The notes beneath the pieces were generated by a model. That model saw nothing but the letters and a program-made list of their open reading frames with translations, searched no databases and was not told the origin of the DNA. A program made the translations under genes and the position numbers. Shown here one piece after another: positions 26,308 to 35,352 of a DNA stretch of 53,239 nucleotides; within the stretch, counting starts at the first letter, position 1, and every line of letters starts with the position of its first letter. The stretch is taken from positions 1 to 53,239 of IMG/VR virus record IMGVR_UViG_3300032360_000010, one strand, 5' to 3'. The stretch is from a virus.

Positions 26308-26742
26308 GTGGCTCAGAAATTCAAAACTGGCATCAGCGTGGAGGAACTGGCCTCCGTTGCCACTCAGGCAATTGGTGTAAAAGTTGATGGAGATTCTGAG
26401 GCACGAGTTAAGATCGACGCTGGTGGAAAGATCACTTGGGGGTCTGGTTCCGCAACTGGGGACGCTGTCCTATACCGCTCTGCGGCAAATCTTTTGAAGA
26501 CAGATGATGCTTTGCAGGCTGTTGCAGGTTTGATCAATCTGACTACCGATGGTACGCCCACAGCGAGTTCTGCTGATGGGACCATCGCTATAGATACAAC
26601 AAATGATCAGTTTTATTACAGATCCAGTGGTGTATGGACGGAAGTTGTTTCGCAATCCACCACAGTCGCAGACGGTGGAACCTCTGCGGCTTGGGTCCGC
26701 TATCACATCAATGCTGATGGCAAAGACTCCGTATCGAACTAG
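26308..26742 (+). CDS. Short fibre protein, related N-terminus to previous fibre
   Basis: 144 residues with a GTG start at 26308 (A-Q-K-F-K-T-G follows). The short gap before it holds CCCTGCGGGG, a small hairpin. The protein has S-V-E-E-L-A and a beta-rich middle with G-T-I-A-I-D-T-T-N-D-Q-F-Y-Y-R-S, a sequence type seen in fibres that end in a trimeric stalk. It ends nine bases before the next ATG. It may be an alternative fibre or a remnant duplicated from its neighbour. Confidence 0.6.
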   Translation: MAQKFKTGISVEELASVATQAIGVKVDGDSEARVKIDAGGKITWGSGSATGDAVLYRSAANLLKTDDALQAVAGLINLTTDGTPTASSADGTIAIDTTNDQFYYRSSGVWTEVVSQSTTVADGGTSAAWVRYHINADGKDSVSN

Positions 26743-26751
26743 GGAATAATC

Positions 26752-29700
26752 ATGGCAGCAATCATTCAATTTCGTAGAGACACCGCAGCCAACTGGACTT
26801 CCAATAACCCCACGATGGCTGTCGGGGAAATTGGGTACGAAACCGATAATCAGAATTACAAGATTGGCGATGGGGTTACCGCATGGACTTCTCTTGGTTA
26901 CGGCGGTTTGGGGGACATCCATAAGACCCTGATCGACGCCAAGGGTGATCTCGTTGTCGGCCTAGCAGACAACTCCGCTGGCCGACTTGCTGTAGGGACC
27001 AACGGGCAGATGCTCGTTGCCGACAGCGACGCTGCTGGCGGTATTTCGTGGGCAGCCAATGACACCATTGTCAACTGGCATGAAGCCGTGAAGTTGGCGT
27101 CTGCTGCTGCCATCGCCGCTGCTACCTCCACTTACGACAATGGGACTTCTGGGGTAGGAGCAACCCTGACGCACACTCCTGCTTCTACGCCATCTGGCTA
27201 TGCGCGTCTTCAGATTGATGGCACAAATGTTACTACTGGTGACAGGATTCTTATTCAAGATCAGGTCGATGCTGCTCATAACGGTATTTATGAGGTAACC
27301 GCTCAGGGTGTTGCCGCAACTTCTGCATGGGTGCTGACCCGTGGCGATGACTTTGACGGAACACCGACTGGACAAATTAAACAGGGTGAAGCCGTTTATG
27401 CTTTGTCAGGTTCCAACAACAGCGGTCAGGGCTTTACGGTTACTTCGACCAGTGATCCGCATACGGTTGGAACACACGACATTGACTGGACTCAGTTCAC
27501 TGGTACACAGGCATTCAACGCTGGTACCGGTTTAACTATTACCGGGAACACTGTCAATGCGAATACGGCAAATGCTGCACGCATTGTGGTGAACGCCGAC
27601 GATATAGATCTCGCCACGACCGCTGTTACTGCTGCTTCTTACGGAAGTGTTACCGAAGTAGGAACCTTCACGGTAGATGCCTATGGCCGTTTGACGGCAG
27701 CCGCTGATGCGACAATTGCTATTCCTTCTACTGCCGTAACTGATTTTACCGAAGCGGTACAAGATGTTTCGGGCGCACAACTCGCTACCAATGGATCGCA
27801 TACAGGTATTACCGCCTCCTATGACGATGCGGGTGACGGGGCCATTGATTTGGCCCTCGTCACCGAAAACGTTCAGGATATTGTCGCAGGGCAGTTAGTT
27901 ACGAATGGTTCTCATTCTGGAATCGCTGCGACTTATGACGACGCTGGTGACGGAGCCATTGATCTGAACGTTGATGACTTTACGATCACTTTGGCTGGCG
28001 ATCTGAGCGGTAACACGACCATTACCAACCTTGCTAACGCAACGCTGACTGCAACCATCGTCGCTGATGCGACAGCGCTGGGAACTGACACCACGGGCAA
28101 TTACGTCGCCACAATTGCTGGGACGGCCAATGAGGTTGAGGTTTCCGGATCTGGTTCTGAGACGGCCGCGGTAACTGTCGGATTGCCTAGTGCCGTCACA
28201 GTTACGACTTCTCTTACAACTCCTCTGGTTACGGTTTCTGGTGCGTCCATTGTTATTGAGGGTGCTACCGCTAATGACTTTGAAACCACCCTGACAGTGA
28301 CAGATCCGACGGCGGATCGAACTATTACTTTTGCTGATGCTTCAGGAACTGTAGTGACAACAGGAAACTTGACTGCTACTACAGAATATATTGAGGACAC
28401 CGTTGGTGCCCAACTTGTTACCAACGGTTCACACACTCATCTAACTGCTGCTTATGACGACGCTGGTGACGGTGCTATCGACATTGCGCTGAACACCACG
28501 GCAGTTACGGGTGGCTCTTATGGTAGCGCCACAGCAGTTCCCGGCTACACCGTTGACGCCTACGGACGGTTGACGGCAGCGTCGAACACCACGATCGCTA
28601 TTCCTTCTACAGCCGTCACGGATTTCACTGAGGCTGTTCAGGATGTTTCTGGCGCTCAGTTGGCCACGAATGGTTCCCACACTGGCATTACCGCAACTTA
28701 CGACGATGCTGGTGACGGAGCCGTTGATCTAGCCCTTATTACCGAAAACGTTCAGGACATTGTTGCGGGACAGTTGGTTACCAACGGTTCTCATTCTGGT
28801 ATTGCCGCTACTTATGATGACGCTGGTGATGGTGCGATTGATCTAAATGTTGATGATTTCACAATCACTCTGTCCGGTGACATTGGGGGCAGCGTTACTG
28901 TTACCAATCTCGCTAGCGCGACACTTGCTACAACAATCCAAGCCGATTCGATTGCTCTTGGGACTGACACCACGGGCAACTATCTTGCGACTCTCGCTGG
29001 TACGGCTAACGAGGTAGAAGTTTCTGGCTCTGGCTCAGAAACGGCTGCTGTAACCGTCGGACTGCCCAGTGCCGTAACCGTCACAACCTCCCTCACGACC
29101 CCTCTGGTCAATGTTTCCGGTGCATCTATCGTCATTGAAGGCGCAACGGCTAATGACTTTGAAACCACATTGACGGTTACTGATCCCACAGCAGACCGCA
29201 CGATCACATTGCCGGATGTAACTGGAACTGTCATTACAACTGGAAACTTGAGTGCGTCTACGGAACACATTGAAGACACCGTTGCTGCCCAGTTGGTTAC
29301 CAATGGTTCTCATTCTGGTATCGCAGCAACTTACGACGATGCCGGTGATGGGGCTATCGACCTTAATGTCGCTGATTTCACAATCACCCTGTCTGGCGAT
29401 ATTGGAGGCAGCGTCACTGTTACCGATCTAGCCAGCGCGACACTCGCTACGACAATACAAGCCAATTCGGTTGCCTTGGGTACAGATTCGACAGGCAATT
29501 ACGTTGCCACGGTCGCAGGAACCGCTAATGAGGTAGATGTAAGTGGATCAGGTTCAGAAACCGCAGCAGTAACAATTGGATTGCCCTCCGCTGTAACGGT
29601 CACGACCTCTCTTACAACTCCGCTGGTCAACGTTTCTGGTGCGTCCATCGTCATTGAGGGCGCAACGGCAAATGATTTTGAAACCACCCTTACGGTTACT

Positions 29701-31704
29701 GATCCCACAGCGGATCGCACAATCACATTCGGGGATGAAACCGGCACCGTCTTTACGACGGCAAGTGTTCAAGCCCTAGCAAACGGTGTCACCGCTACGA
29801 CCCAGTCTGCAAGCGACAACTCCACGAAACTCGCCACTACGGCCTACGTCGATACTGGTCTTGGTGCCCTAAGCAGCGATTCGATTACTGACGCTGACTC
29901 AGACACAAAGATTCAAGTTGAGGAATCAGCCGACGAAGACATCATCCGCTTTGATACCGCCGGTACAGAACGCATGACTATTGGTGCCACTGGCACCGTA
30001 ACCATCACTGGTGACCTCACAGTCAACGGAACCACAACAGAGATCAGTTCCACAACGATTACCGTCGATGACAAGAACATCGAAATTGGTTCAGTCGCCT
30101 CTCCGACGGACGTTACCGCTGACGGCGGTGGCCTAACTCTGAAGGGCGCTACCGACAAGACATGGAACTGGGTCAACTCCACCGACGCGTGGACTTCCTC
30201 AGAACACATTGATCTCGCTTCTGGCAAAGCGTTTTACATTGCAGGCGCTTCTGTTCTAAACGCTACGACTCTTGGATCAGCAGTGGTTGCCTCGTCGTTG
30301 ACAAGCGTTGGAACGATTGCCTCTCTCGCAGCCACTGATCTGACAGTTTCGGGCATTGCCACATTTAGCGGAACAATCGCTGGCGCTAGTCCACTCATCT
30401 TTGAAGGCGCTACCGCCAACGACTTTGAGACAACTTTCGCCATCACCGATCCCACGGCGGATAGGACAATCACGTTCCAAGATGCGACTGGCACGGTTGC
30501 CTATCTGGCTTCTCCGACCTTCACTGGTACACCTGCCGCTCCTACTGCGTCAGCGAATACGGGTACAACCCAGATCGCTACCACAGCCTTTGTGATGACG
30601 GAGTTGGCTGACTATGCGCCGCTTGTTTCTCCAACCTTACAAGGAACTCCTCTTGCCCCAACAGCGGCAGCGGATACGAATACCACACAGATTGCTACCA
30701 CGGCCTATGTCCAGACAGAGTTAGGCGCTCTAAGTAGTACCTCAATTCTTGATGCTGATAGTGACACGAAGATCCAAGTCGAAGAATCTGCTGATGAAGA
30801 CATCATCCGCTTCGATACGGCAGGCACGGAGAGAATGACAATTAGTGCCGCTGGTGTAGTTGCTACGGTGGGTGCTTTGACAGCCGGTGGAGTCCTTACG
30901 GCCAGTGGCGGTATTGCTGACGGAGCAACTGCTACTACCCAGTCAGCAAGCGATAACTCAACGAAACTTGCTACCACCGCCTATGTCGATACTGGTTTGG
31001 GCGCTCTCAGTAGTGATTCAATCACTGATGCTGACGGCGATACAAAGATTCAGGTCGAAGAATCTGCTGACGAGGATTACATCAGATTTGATGTTGGTGG
31101 CACTGAGAAGGGCTACATCTACGGTTCCGGTTTGACCATGACGGCTCCTATCGTTATAGATGGCGACTATGACTTCACAATGGCAACGTCGAACACTCAG
31201 ATTCTTGGTCCTGCGTCCGGATCGGCTACGAATGGGAATGTGTCGTATTCGTTCTCAGGCGATGCCGACACGGGCCTTTTCCGTTCGGCAGCGAACACGA
31301 TGGTATTGGCTACGGGTGGAGCCAATAGAGTAGTTATTAATGGTGATGGATTGGACATTGACGGTAACGTCTTGTACGACATCGACATCAAAGAGGTGAA
31401 CCCGACTTCGGGGACTACATACACTCTTGTTCTTGCCGATAGAGGTCAGTTTGTTCGTATCGGTGATGAGGCTAATAACACTTCTGCCAATGCTGTAACG
31501 ATTCCTCCGAATAGTTCAGTAGCGTTCCCAATTGGGTGTCAAGTTCAAATCGCGTGTATGGGTGGCGAAGTAACCATGGTTGCTGGATCTGGTGTAACAT
31601 TGCGTTATACACCGGGTTTAAAGTTGCGTGCCCAATTCTCTACCTGTACCTGTATTAAGATCGCTACAGACGAGTGGGTTCTCGTTGGTGACCTTGAGGC
31701 GTAA
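26752..31704 (+). CDS. Giant repeat tail fibre (1650 residues)
   Basis: The N-terminal 40 residues (I-I-Q-F-R-R-D-T-A-A-N-W, then G-D-G-V-T-A-W) match the fibre-attachment repeat common in phages. Then follow a D-A-K-G-D-L-V module (about 60), the D-R-I-L-I-Q-D-Q module (about 110-250), long tandem repeats (see 27727-29760), and later S-D-S-I-T-D-A-D-x-D-T-K-I-Q-V-E-E-S units (three copies). Three T-T-A-Y-V-D-T-G or T-T-A-F-V-M-T-E segments are also present. The C-terminal 130 residues are a beta knob. It is the longest fibre here and probably the main side fibre. No S74 chaperone is attached. Confidence 0.82.
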   Translation: MAAIIQFRRDTAANWTSNNPTMAVGEIGYETDNQNYKIGDGVTAWTSLGYGGLGDIHKTLIDAKGDLVVGLADNSAGRLAVGTNGQMLVADSDAAGGISWAANDTIVNWHEAVKLASAAAIAAATSTYDNGTSGVGATLTHTPASTPSGYARLQIDGTNVTTGDRILIQDQVDAAHNGIYEVTAQGVAATSAWVLTRGDDFDGTPTGQIKQGEAVYALSGSNNSGQGFTVTSTSDPHTVGTHDIDWTQFTGTQAFNAGTGLTITGNTVNANTANAARIVVNADDIDLATTAVTAASYGSVTEVGTFTVDAYGRLTAAADATIAIPSTAVTDFTEAVQDVSGAQLATNGSHTGITASYDDAGDGAIDLALVTENVQDIVAGQLVTNGSHSGIAATYDDAGDGAIDLNVDDFTITLAGDLSGNTTITNLANATLTATIVADATALGTDTTGNYVATIAGTANEVEVSGSGSETAAVTVGLPSAVTVTTSLTTPLVTVSGASIVIEGATANDFETTLTVTDPTADRTITFADASGTVVTTGNLTATTEYIEDTVGAQLVTNGSHTHLTAAYDDAGDGAIDIALNTTAVTGGSYGSATAVPGYTVDAYGRLTAASNTTIAIPSTAVTDFTEAVQDVSGAQLATNGSHTGITATYDDAGDGAVDLALITENVQDIVAGQLVTNGSHSGIAATYDDAGDGAIDLNVDDFTITLSGDIGGSVTVTNLASATLATTIQADSIALGTDTTGNYLATLAGTANEVEVSGSGSETAAVTVGLPSAVTVTTSLTTPLVNVSGASIVIEGATANDFETTLTVTDPTADRTITLPDVTGTVITTGNLSASTEHIEDTVAAQLVTNGSHSGIAATYDDAGDGAIDLNVADFTITLSGDIGGSVTVTDLASATLATTIQANSVALGTDSTGNYVATVAGTANEVDVSGSGSETAAVTIGLPSAVTVTTSLTTPLVNVSGASIVIEGATANDFETTLTVTDPTADRTITFGDETGTVFTTASVQALANGVTATTQSASDNSTKLATTAYVDTGLGALSSDSITDADSDTKIQVEESADEDIIRFDTAGTERMTIGATGTVTITGDLTVNGTTTEISSTTITVDDKNIEIGSVASPTDVTADGGGLTLKGATDKTWNWVNSTDAWTSSEHIDLASGKAFYIAGASVLNATTLGSAVVASSLTSVGTIASLAATDLTVSGIATFSGTIAGASPLIFEGATANDFETTFAITDPTADRTITFQDATGTVAYLASPTFTGTPAAPTASANTGTTQIATTAFVMTELADYAPLVSPTLQGTPLAPTAAADTNTTQIATTAYVQTELGALSSTSILDADSDTKIQVEESADEDIIRFDTAGTERMTISAAGVVATVGALTAGGVLTASGGIADGATATTQSASDNSTKLATTAYVDTGLGALSSDSITDADGDTKIQVEESADEDYIRFDVGGTEKGYIYGSGLTMTAPIVIDGDYDFTMATSNTQILGPASGSATNGNVSYSFSGDADTGLFRSAANTMVLATGGANRVVINGDGLDIDGNVLYDIDIKEVNPTSGTTYTLVLADRGQFVRIGDEANNTSANAVTIPPNSSVAFPIGCQVQIACMGGEVTMVAGSGVTLRYTPGLKLRAQFSTCTCIKIATDEWVLVGDLEA
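27727..29760 (+). repeat. Long tandem protein repeats within the 1650-residue fibre
   Basis: Six copies of a unit with T-N-G-S-H-x-G-I-x-A-T-Y-D-D-A-G-D-G-A-I-D, and three of a longer one (S-G-S-G-S-E-T-A-A-V-T-x-G-L-P-S-A-V-T-V ... E-G-A-T-A-N-D-F-E-T-T-L-T-V). A partial fourth copy lies near 30400. The DNA differs at many third positions, so copies are old or selected at the protein level. Confidence 0.9.
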
Positions 31705-31706
31705 GA

Positions 31707-32339
31707 ATGGTATCCAGACAAGAAGGTAGAACCGGACCTCGCAAAGACGATGTCCCTAACATTGTCGGACAGACAACCACTAACGCTGACTCTCAGGTTG
31801 TAAGTGCTGGATTCGATGTTGGTTCTAAGACCACTACCCCCGCCACAGGGGCGCAATCAACCGACATCGTTGCTTCTCAAACCCCTTCAGCGGGAACGGT
31901 TTACCCACTGAAGGAAGACGTTGATTACGTCTACTACAGTCCTTACTTCCCCCCATTCTTTCCACCCTTCTTTCCTCCGTTCTTCCCACCGTTCTTCCCT
32001 CCATTCTTCCCACCCTTCTTCCCTCCATTCTTCCCACCCTTCTTTCCTCCGTTCTTTCCTCCGTTCTTTCCTCCGTTCTTCCCGCCGTTCTTTCCTCCCT
32101 TCTTCCCACCGTTCTTCCCCCCGTTCTTCCCCCCGTTCTTCCCGCCCTTCTTCCCGCCCTTCTTCCCCCCGTTCTTCCCACCATTCTTCCCACCGCATTT
32201 CCCACCACACTTCCCGCCGTTCTTCCCACCACATTTCCCGCCGCATTTCCCACCGTTCTTCCCACCACATTTCCCACCACACTTCCCACCGTTCTTCCCG
32301 CCCCATTTCCCGCCACACTTCCCGCCATCATTTAAATAG
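31707..32339 (+). CDS. PASTA-domain protein with 32-unit (F/H/Y)FPP repeat tail
   Basis: 210 residues. Residues about 14-77 form a PASTA domain (V-P-N-I-V-G-Q-T, then A-G-F-D-V-G-S, S-Q-T-P-S-A-G-T-V-Y), a fold that binds peptidoglycan or related cell-wall parts. Residues 80-207 are 32 tandem four-residue units: one YFPP, 20 FFPP, then eight HFPP and three FFPP in the order HHF HHF HHF HH. The last residues are S-F-K. It starts two bases after the giant fibre stop and is followed by enzymes. No signal peptide is visible. It is likely a virion protein that binds cell wall through PASTA and uses the aromatic/Pro rod as a spacer or adhesive. The repeat type has no family I recognise. Confidence 0.7.
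   Translation: MVSRQEGRTGPRKDDVPNIVGQTTTNADSQVVSAGFDVGSKTTTPATGAQSTDIVASQTPSAGTVYPLKEDVDYVYYSPYFPPFFPPFFPPFFPPFFPPFFPPFFPPFFPPFFPPFFPPFFPPFFPPFFPPFFPPFFPPFFPPFFPPFFPPFFPPFFPPFFPPHFPPHFPPFFPPHFPPHFPPFFPPHFPPHFPPFFPPHFPPHFPPSFK
31944..32327 (+). repeat. 32 tandem 12-bp units encoding (F/H/Y)FPP
   Basis: 384 bases, period 12, encoding one Y-F-P-P, 23 F-F-P-P and 8 H-F-P-P. Codons vary at third positions (ttc/ttt, ccc/cca/ccg/cct, cac/cat), so the peptide rather than the DNA is kept, which argues against a sequencing or assembly artefact. Total 64 prolines, 55 Phe, 8 His and 1 Tyr in 128 residues. Confidence 0.97.
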
Positions 32340-32348
32340 GAGATCGCT

Positions 32349-33278
32349 ATGGTTGAATATGTTCCGAATCCTGCTTATGACCCAGACGCAGAGGGTCAGT
32401 ACCCTCCGTTCAAGGGAGGGATCGGAGACCTTTTACCAACTGACACGCTTGATCTTTCAGAACTGATTCCGACAATGGATGAACCCGGTTTTACGGAAAA
32501 GTCCATGTATGACTTCAAAATCGCTTCACCGGATGGATCAAATCCGGACATTCTGAGTGATTACATTGGAAAAGTCACTTTGGTGTTCAATTGTGCCGCT
32601 GGGTGTGGAAACATCCCCCAACATACGGTTTTGCAAGAACTGCATGAACGGTATGAGGATGAGCCGGACTTCAATATTCAAGCAGTCGTAGTTGATGACT
32701 TCACTTGCCACGGATATCCAGAATTCAGTGATGGGTTGGAGGGATACGCTGAGGCTAATGATTTAGATTTGACACCGGGACAGATTGCACAAAAGTACGC
32801 TCGCGACAATTTCGGTGCCGAATACGCGTTTTCCGAACTGACTAAAGCCAGATTCGATAGACACACTTATGATCCTGAGTGGGTTCCCGGCGCAGAATAC
32901 CAGCAAGAACCAGATGAGTTTTGGCTACATCTAGTCGGAGCCGACAAGTTGGAACGTAACGAAAATGGTGTACCACATCATTATGAGGTCAGCCCGTGGG
33001 CAGCAGAGCCGCAGGAAGAGGACCGTAGCAAGCCGGGGTTCTCTCCTCTTATGGGGAACTTTGAGAAATTCTTAGTGGACCGTACCGGCCATAGGCAGAT
33101 CCGGTACAGCAGCAGTTTCCTGTTGGGGGAAAGAGGCCAGAACGGCAATCTCTTGCCATGGTGGGATACTGACGATCTTGACTCGCTGGGGCCGTGGCCG
33201 TCGGAGTTGCAACGACGGGGGATTACGGCTTCGCTGGATGCCCTCTGCAAAGACATTGATGCTTTCCTAGCGGAGTAG
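32349..33278 (+). CDS. Glutathione-peroxidase/thioredoxin-fold-like protein (1)
   Basis: 309 residues, start after AGGAG. Residues about 55-120 follow the GPx fold start (M-Y-D-F-K-I, G-K-V-T-L-V-F-N-C82-A-A-G-C86-G-N-I-P-Q-H-T, L-Q-E-L-H-E-R-Y). C86 is in the place of the peroxidatic Cys. The N-Q-x-G-x-Q-E-P loop that completes the GPx active site is replaced by D-D-F-T-C-H-G-Y-P-E-F, so peroxidase chemistry is doubtful. N-terminus carries a 50-residue Pro-rich extension; the C-terminus has W-rich segments. It may be a redox or structural partner of the neighbouring oxygenases. Confidence 0.65.
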   Translation: MVEYVPNPAYDPDAEGQYPPFKGGIGDLLPTDTLDLSELIPTMDEPGFTEKSMYDFKIASPDGSNPDILSDYIGKVTLVFNCAAGCGNIPQHTVLQELHERYEDEPDFNIQAVVVDDFTCHGYPEFSDGLEGYAEANDLDLTPGQIAQKYARDNFGAEYAFSELTKARFDRHTYDPEWVPGAEYQQEPDEFWLHLVGADKLERNENGVPHHYEVSPWAAEPQEEDRSKPGFSPLMGNFEKFLVDRTGHRQIRYSSSFLLGERGQNGNLLPWWDTDDLDSLGPWPSELQRRGITASLDALCKDIDAFLAE

Positions 33279-33299
33279 AAATCTGGTAACGTCCCTGAT

Positions 33300-33938
33300 G
33301 TGGAAGAGAAATCACTTATAACGCCGGGTTATTTCGGTTCCTCTAAAGATAACATTATGATTCTCCATGATTTTGTTGATAAAATAGATCTTGAACATAT
33401 GAATGCCTTTGCTCCACATATTTCCCAATGGGAAAATCCCAGAGAAACCGAATACGACGAGGACGGTGTTTGCATTTATGATGCGTCTTACTGGTGGGAC
33501 CGCATGTGCAGCGGGGAGATCCTTGGACGGATCAATCCGTTCATGCACCAAATGATTGATAAATACATAGACAAAATGAAACTTGCCATTGAGGAAAAGT
33601 TCAAAGTTACTTTGCACAAGCGCCCGCCCGTGCTGGTCAGGTGGCTTCCCGGCAACGAGCAGTCGCCACATTCAGACAAGCAGTTGAACGATGGCAGCCC
33701 GAATCCGTTTCCCACTTATGATCTCAATTCAATTATCTATTGGAACGACGATTTTGAAGGTGGTCAGTTCTACTATCCGGAATATGACATAGAATTAGAA
33801 ATAGAACCGGGTATGGCGGTTGCACATCCCGGCGACATCCACTACCTCCACGGGGTCAAACCGATAGTTTCTGGTACTCGTTGGACAACGCCATCCTTTT
33901 ATACAATTACGGGATTACAGGAGCAGATATGGACATAG
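33300..33938 (+). CDS. Fe(II)/2-oxoglutarate oxygenase, prolyl-4-hydroxylase type (3)
   Basis: 212 residues from GTG 33300; an internal ATG at 33357 is the alternative start, and neither has a strong ribosome site. Ligands H124-S-D126, distal H184 and R194 are in place, with F-E-G-G-Q-F-Y-Y-P-E-Y in the core. The middle contains W-W-D and P-F-M-H-Q-M-I-D helices. It overlaps the next oxygenase by ten bases. First oxygenase after the FFPP protein and GPx-like gene, hence a good candidate to act on FFPP prolines; that is inference. Confidence 0.85.
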   Translation: MEEKSLITPGYFGSSKDNIMILHDFVDKIDLEHMNAFAPHISQWENPRETEYDEDGVCIYDASYWWDRMCSGEILGRINPFMHQMIDKYIDKMKLAIEEKFKVTLHKRPPVLVRWLPGNEQSPHSDKQLNDGSPNPFPTYDLNSIIYWNDDFEGGQFYYPEYDIELEIEPGMAVAHPGDIHYLHGVKPIVSGTRWTTPSFYTITGLQEQIWT

Positions 33939-34636
33939 CAGGTTATTGCGGACATCCGGCCTCAGCAATTGTGCTGTACAAGAACGTTTGGCCAGAGGAT
34001 CAAAACTTTGCTGAACGTTTGGAAGAGTGCATCGGTGACAGCACCCATGAATATTTTTCGTGGAAGAAGGCACTGGTGGGGGATTTGGAAGAGATGCTTG
34101 ACTACCGGGATTGTTCCGATTTCAAATTTCGTGAGAGTGACTTCCCTGTTTGCGATCCTGCCTTCACGGAAGCAGGAGAGATTTACAGGGAGGTAATCAC
34201 GGGAATACGGGAGTGCGTGGTTCACTATCAGGGGTTGTACAACCTCAGTTTGGAATTTGAGGAAGCAACCAATTTTGTCAGGTACAACGAAGGTCAACAC
34301 TTCGGGGTTCATGCCGATCATGGATTTTCTTATAGCGCCACGGTTTCGGCAATCGGCTATCTGAACGACGGTTACGACGGCGGCGAGTATTTGTTGCCGT
34401 ATCAGGACATCAAGTTCCTGCCGGAGAGGAACGATGTGATCGTGCATCCGTCCACATTCGTGTATGCCCACGCCTCTTTGCCGGTAACGAAGGGTACCAA
34501 GTATTCAGCGGTGACGATGTACGACTACAACGACCGTAATCATCAGGATCAGCAAGGAACTACCTATGCGCCTCCCTCTGGATACGGTTTCCCGCCTAGC
34601 GGGGACATGGGGGGCCAGATACTTCCGGCATCATGA
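33929..34636 (+). CDS. Fe(II)/2-oxoglutarate oxygenase, prolyl-4-hydroxylase type (4)
   Basis: 235 residues from ATG 33929, which has AGGAG seven bases upstream and lies inside the preceding gene's end. Ligands H128-A-D130, distal H181, and K191 for 2OG. The core D-G-G-E-Y-L-L-P-Y and R-N-D-V-I-V-H-P-S match P4H. The C-terminal tail (about 25 residues: P-P-S-G-Y-G-F-P-P-S-G) is Gly/Pro-rich. It ends in an ATGA-type overlap with the DUF6065-like gene. Note that an upstream TTG is not a start. Confidence 0.88.
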   Translation: MDIAGYCGHPASAIVLYKNVWPEDQNFAERLEECIGDSTHEYFSWKKALVGDLEEMLDYRDCSDFKFRESDFPVCDPAFTEAGEIYREVITGIRECVVHYQGLYNLSLEFEEATNFVRYNEGQHFGVHADHGFSYSATVSAIGYLNDGYDGGEYLLPYQDIKFLPERNDVIVHPSTFVYAHASLPVTKGTKYSAVTMYDYNDRNHQDQQGTTYAPPSGYGFPPSGDMGGQILPAS

Positions 34637-35352
34637 AGGTAGTTGTCAGAAAGAATCATCAGAATCCACCTGAGATTCGTCAATCTCGTCTCAAGCGGGA
34701 TTGGATGGACGATACCTACAACAAACATGCGTATAAGTGTTTGCCGTTGGGTGCGGCCAATGTGCAGGGCTGGGAGATGGTTCTTCAGCAGGAAGTGGTA
34801 GTGCAATGGGATGGCGGGAACACCGTCCCACGGGTTCTGTCCGGAGAGACGATGACCCATACGGTCGATGGACAGGAGTACGAACGAGCAATAGCGATTC
34901 CAAGCATTGTAGGAATCATGTCGTTCGCTACGGGATGGTCGATGGGCACCCCTCCGGGGTATAGCACTTGGATTTCTGGATCACCCAACTATTTTGTGGA
35001 TGGCGCGGTTCCTTTGACGGCCAGCATTCCTACTCACTGGTGGCCCGATGAGTGGAATATGAACTGGAAGATCACGAAGGAGAACACTCCGGTGATTTTT
35101 CCTGAAGGTATGCCGTTCATGTTTTTTCAGGTGTACCCCGATGCCCTGTTGTCAGAGGTAGAATTTGAAGTAGAACACTTGTGGGATAGGCCGGAACTGA
35201 TGAAAGAACGACAAGAATACGGAGAAGTCAAGTTTAAGAACAACGAGGAAAACCCGTGGACTTGGATGGGGAGCATACGCACTGGTTTAAATGAAAAGGG
35301 AGAGCAGATCGGTCCCAAGCATGACGGTCATCTAAAATTGGATGTTCCATAA
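34633..35352 (+). CDS. DUF6065-like protein
   Basis: 239 residues. The stretch R-D-W-M-D-D-T-Y-N-K-H-A-Y-K-C-L-P-L (about 22-40), followed by A-N-x-x-G-W-E and W-D-G-G-N, is what I recall of the DUF6065 family, seen in bacteria and phages and without a known function. It also has M-N-W-K-I-T and F-P-E-G-M-P-F later on. The start overlaps the oxygenase stop by ATGA, and the stop overlaps the next start by TAATG. It resembles the gene at 22763 in general layout. Recognition is from memory of the motif, not a search. Confidence 0.6.
   Translation: MKVVVRKNHQNPPEIRQSRLKRDWMDDTYNKHAYKCLPLGAANVQGWEMVLQQEVVVQWDGGNTVPRVLSGETMTHTVDGQEYERAIAIPSIVGIMSFATGWSMGTPPGYSTWISGSPNYFVDGAVPLTASIPTHWWPDEWNMNWKITKENTPVIFPEGMPFMFFQVYPDALLSEVEFEVEHLWDRPELMKERQEYGEVKFKNNEENPWTWMGSIRTGLNEKGEQIGPKHDGHLKLDVP

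Noticed and set aside
27727-29760. Assembly artefact behind the long fibre repeats
   Set aside because: Copies differ at many third codon positions, unlike duplicated reads.
31834-32331. Long minus-strand frames (Gly/Arg- or Arg/Glu-rich) across the FFPP repeat
   Set aside because: They are the complement of the 12-base repeat; low-complexity composition, no ribosome site, inside a well-placed plus-strand gene.
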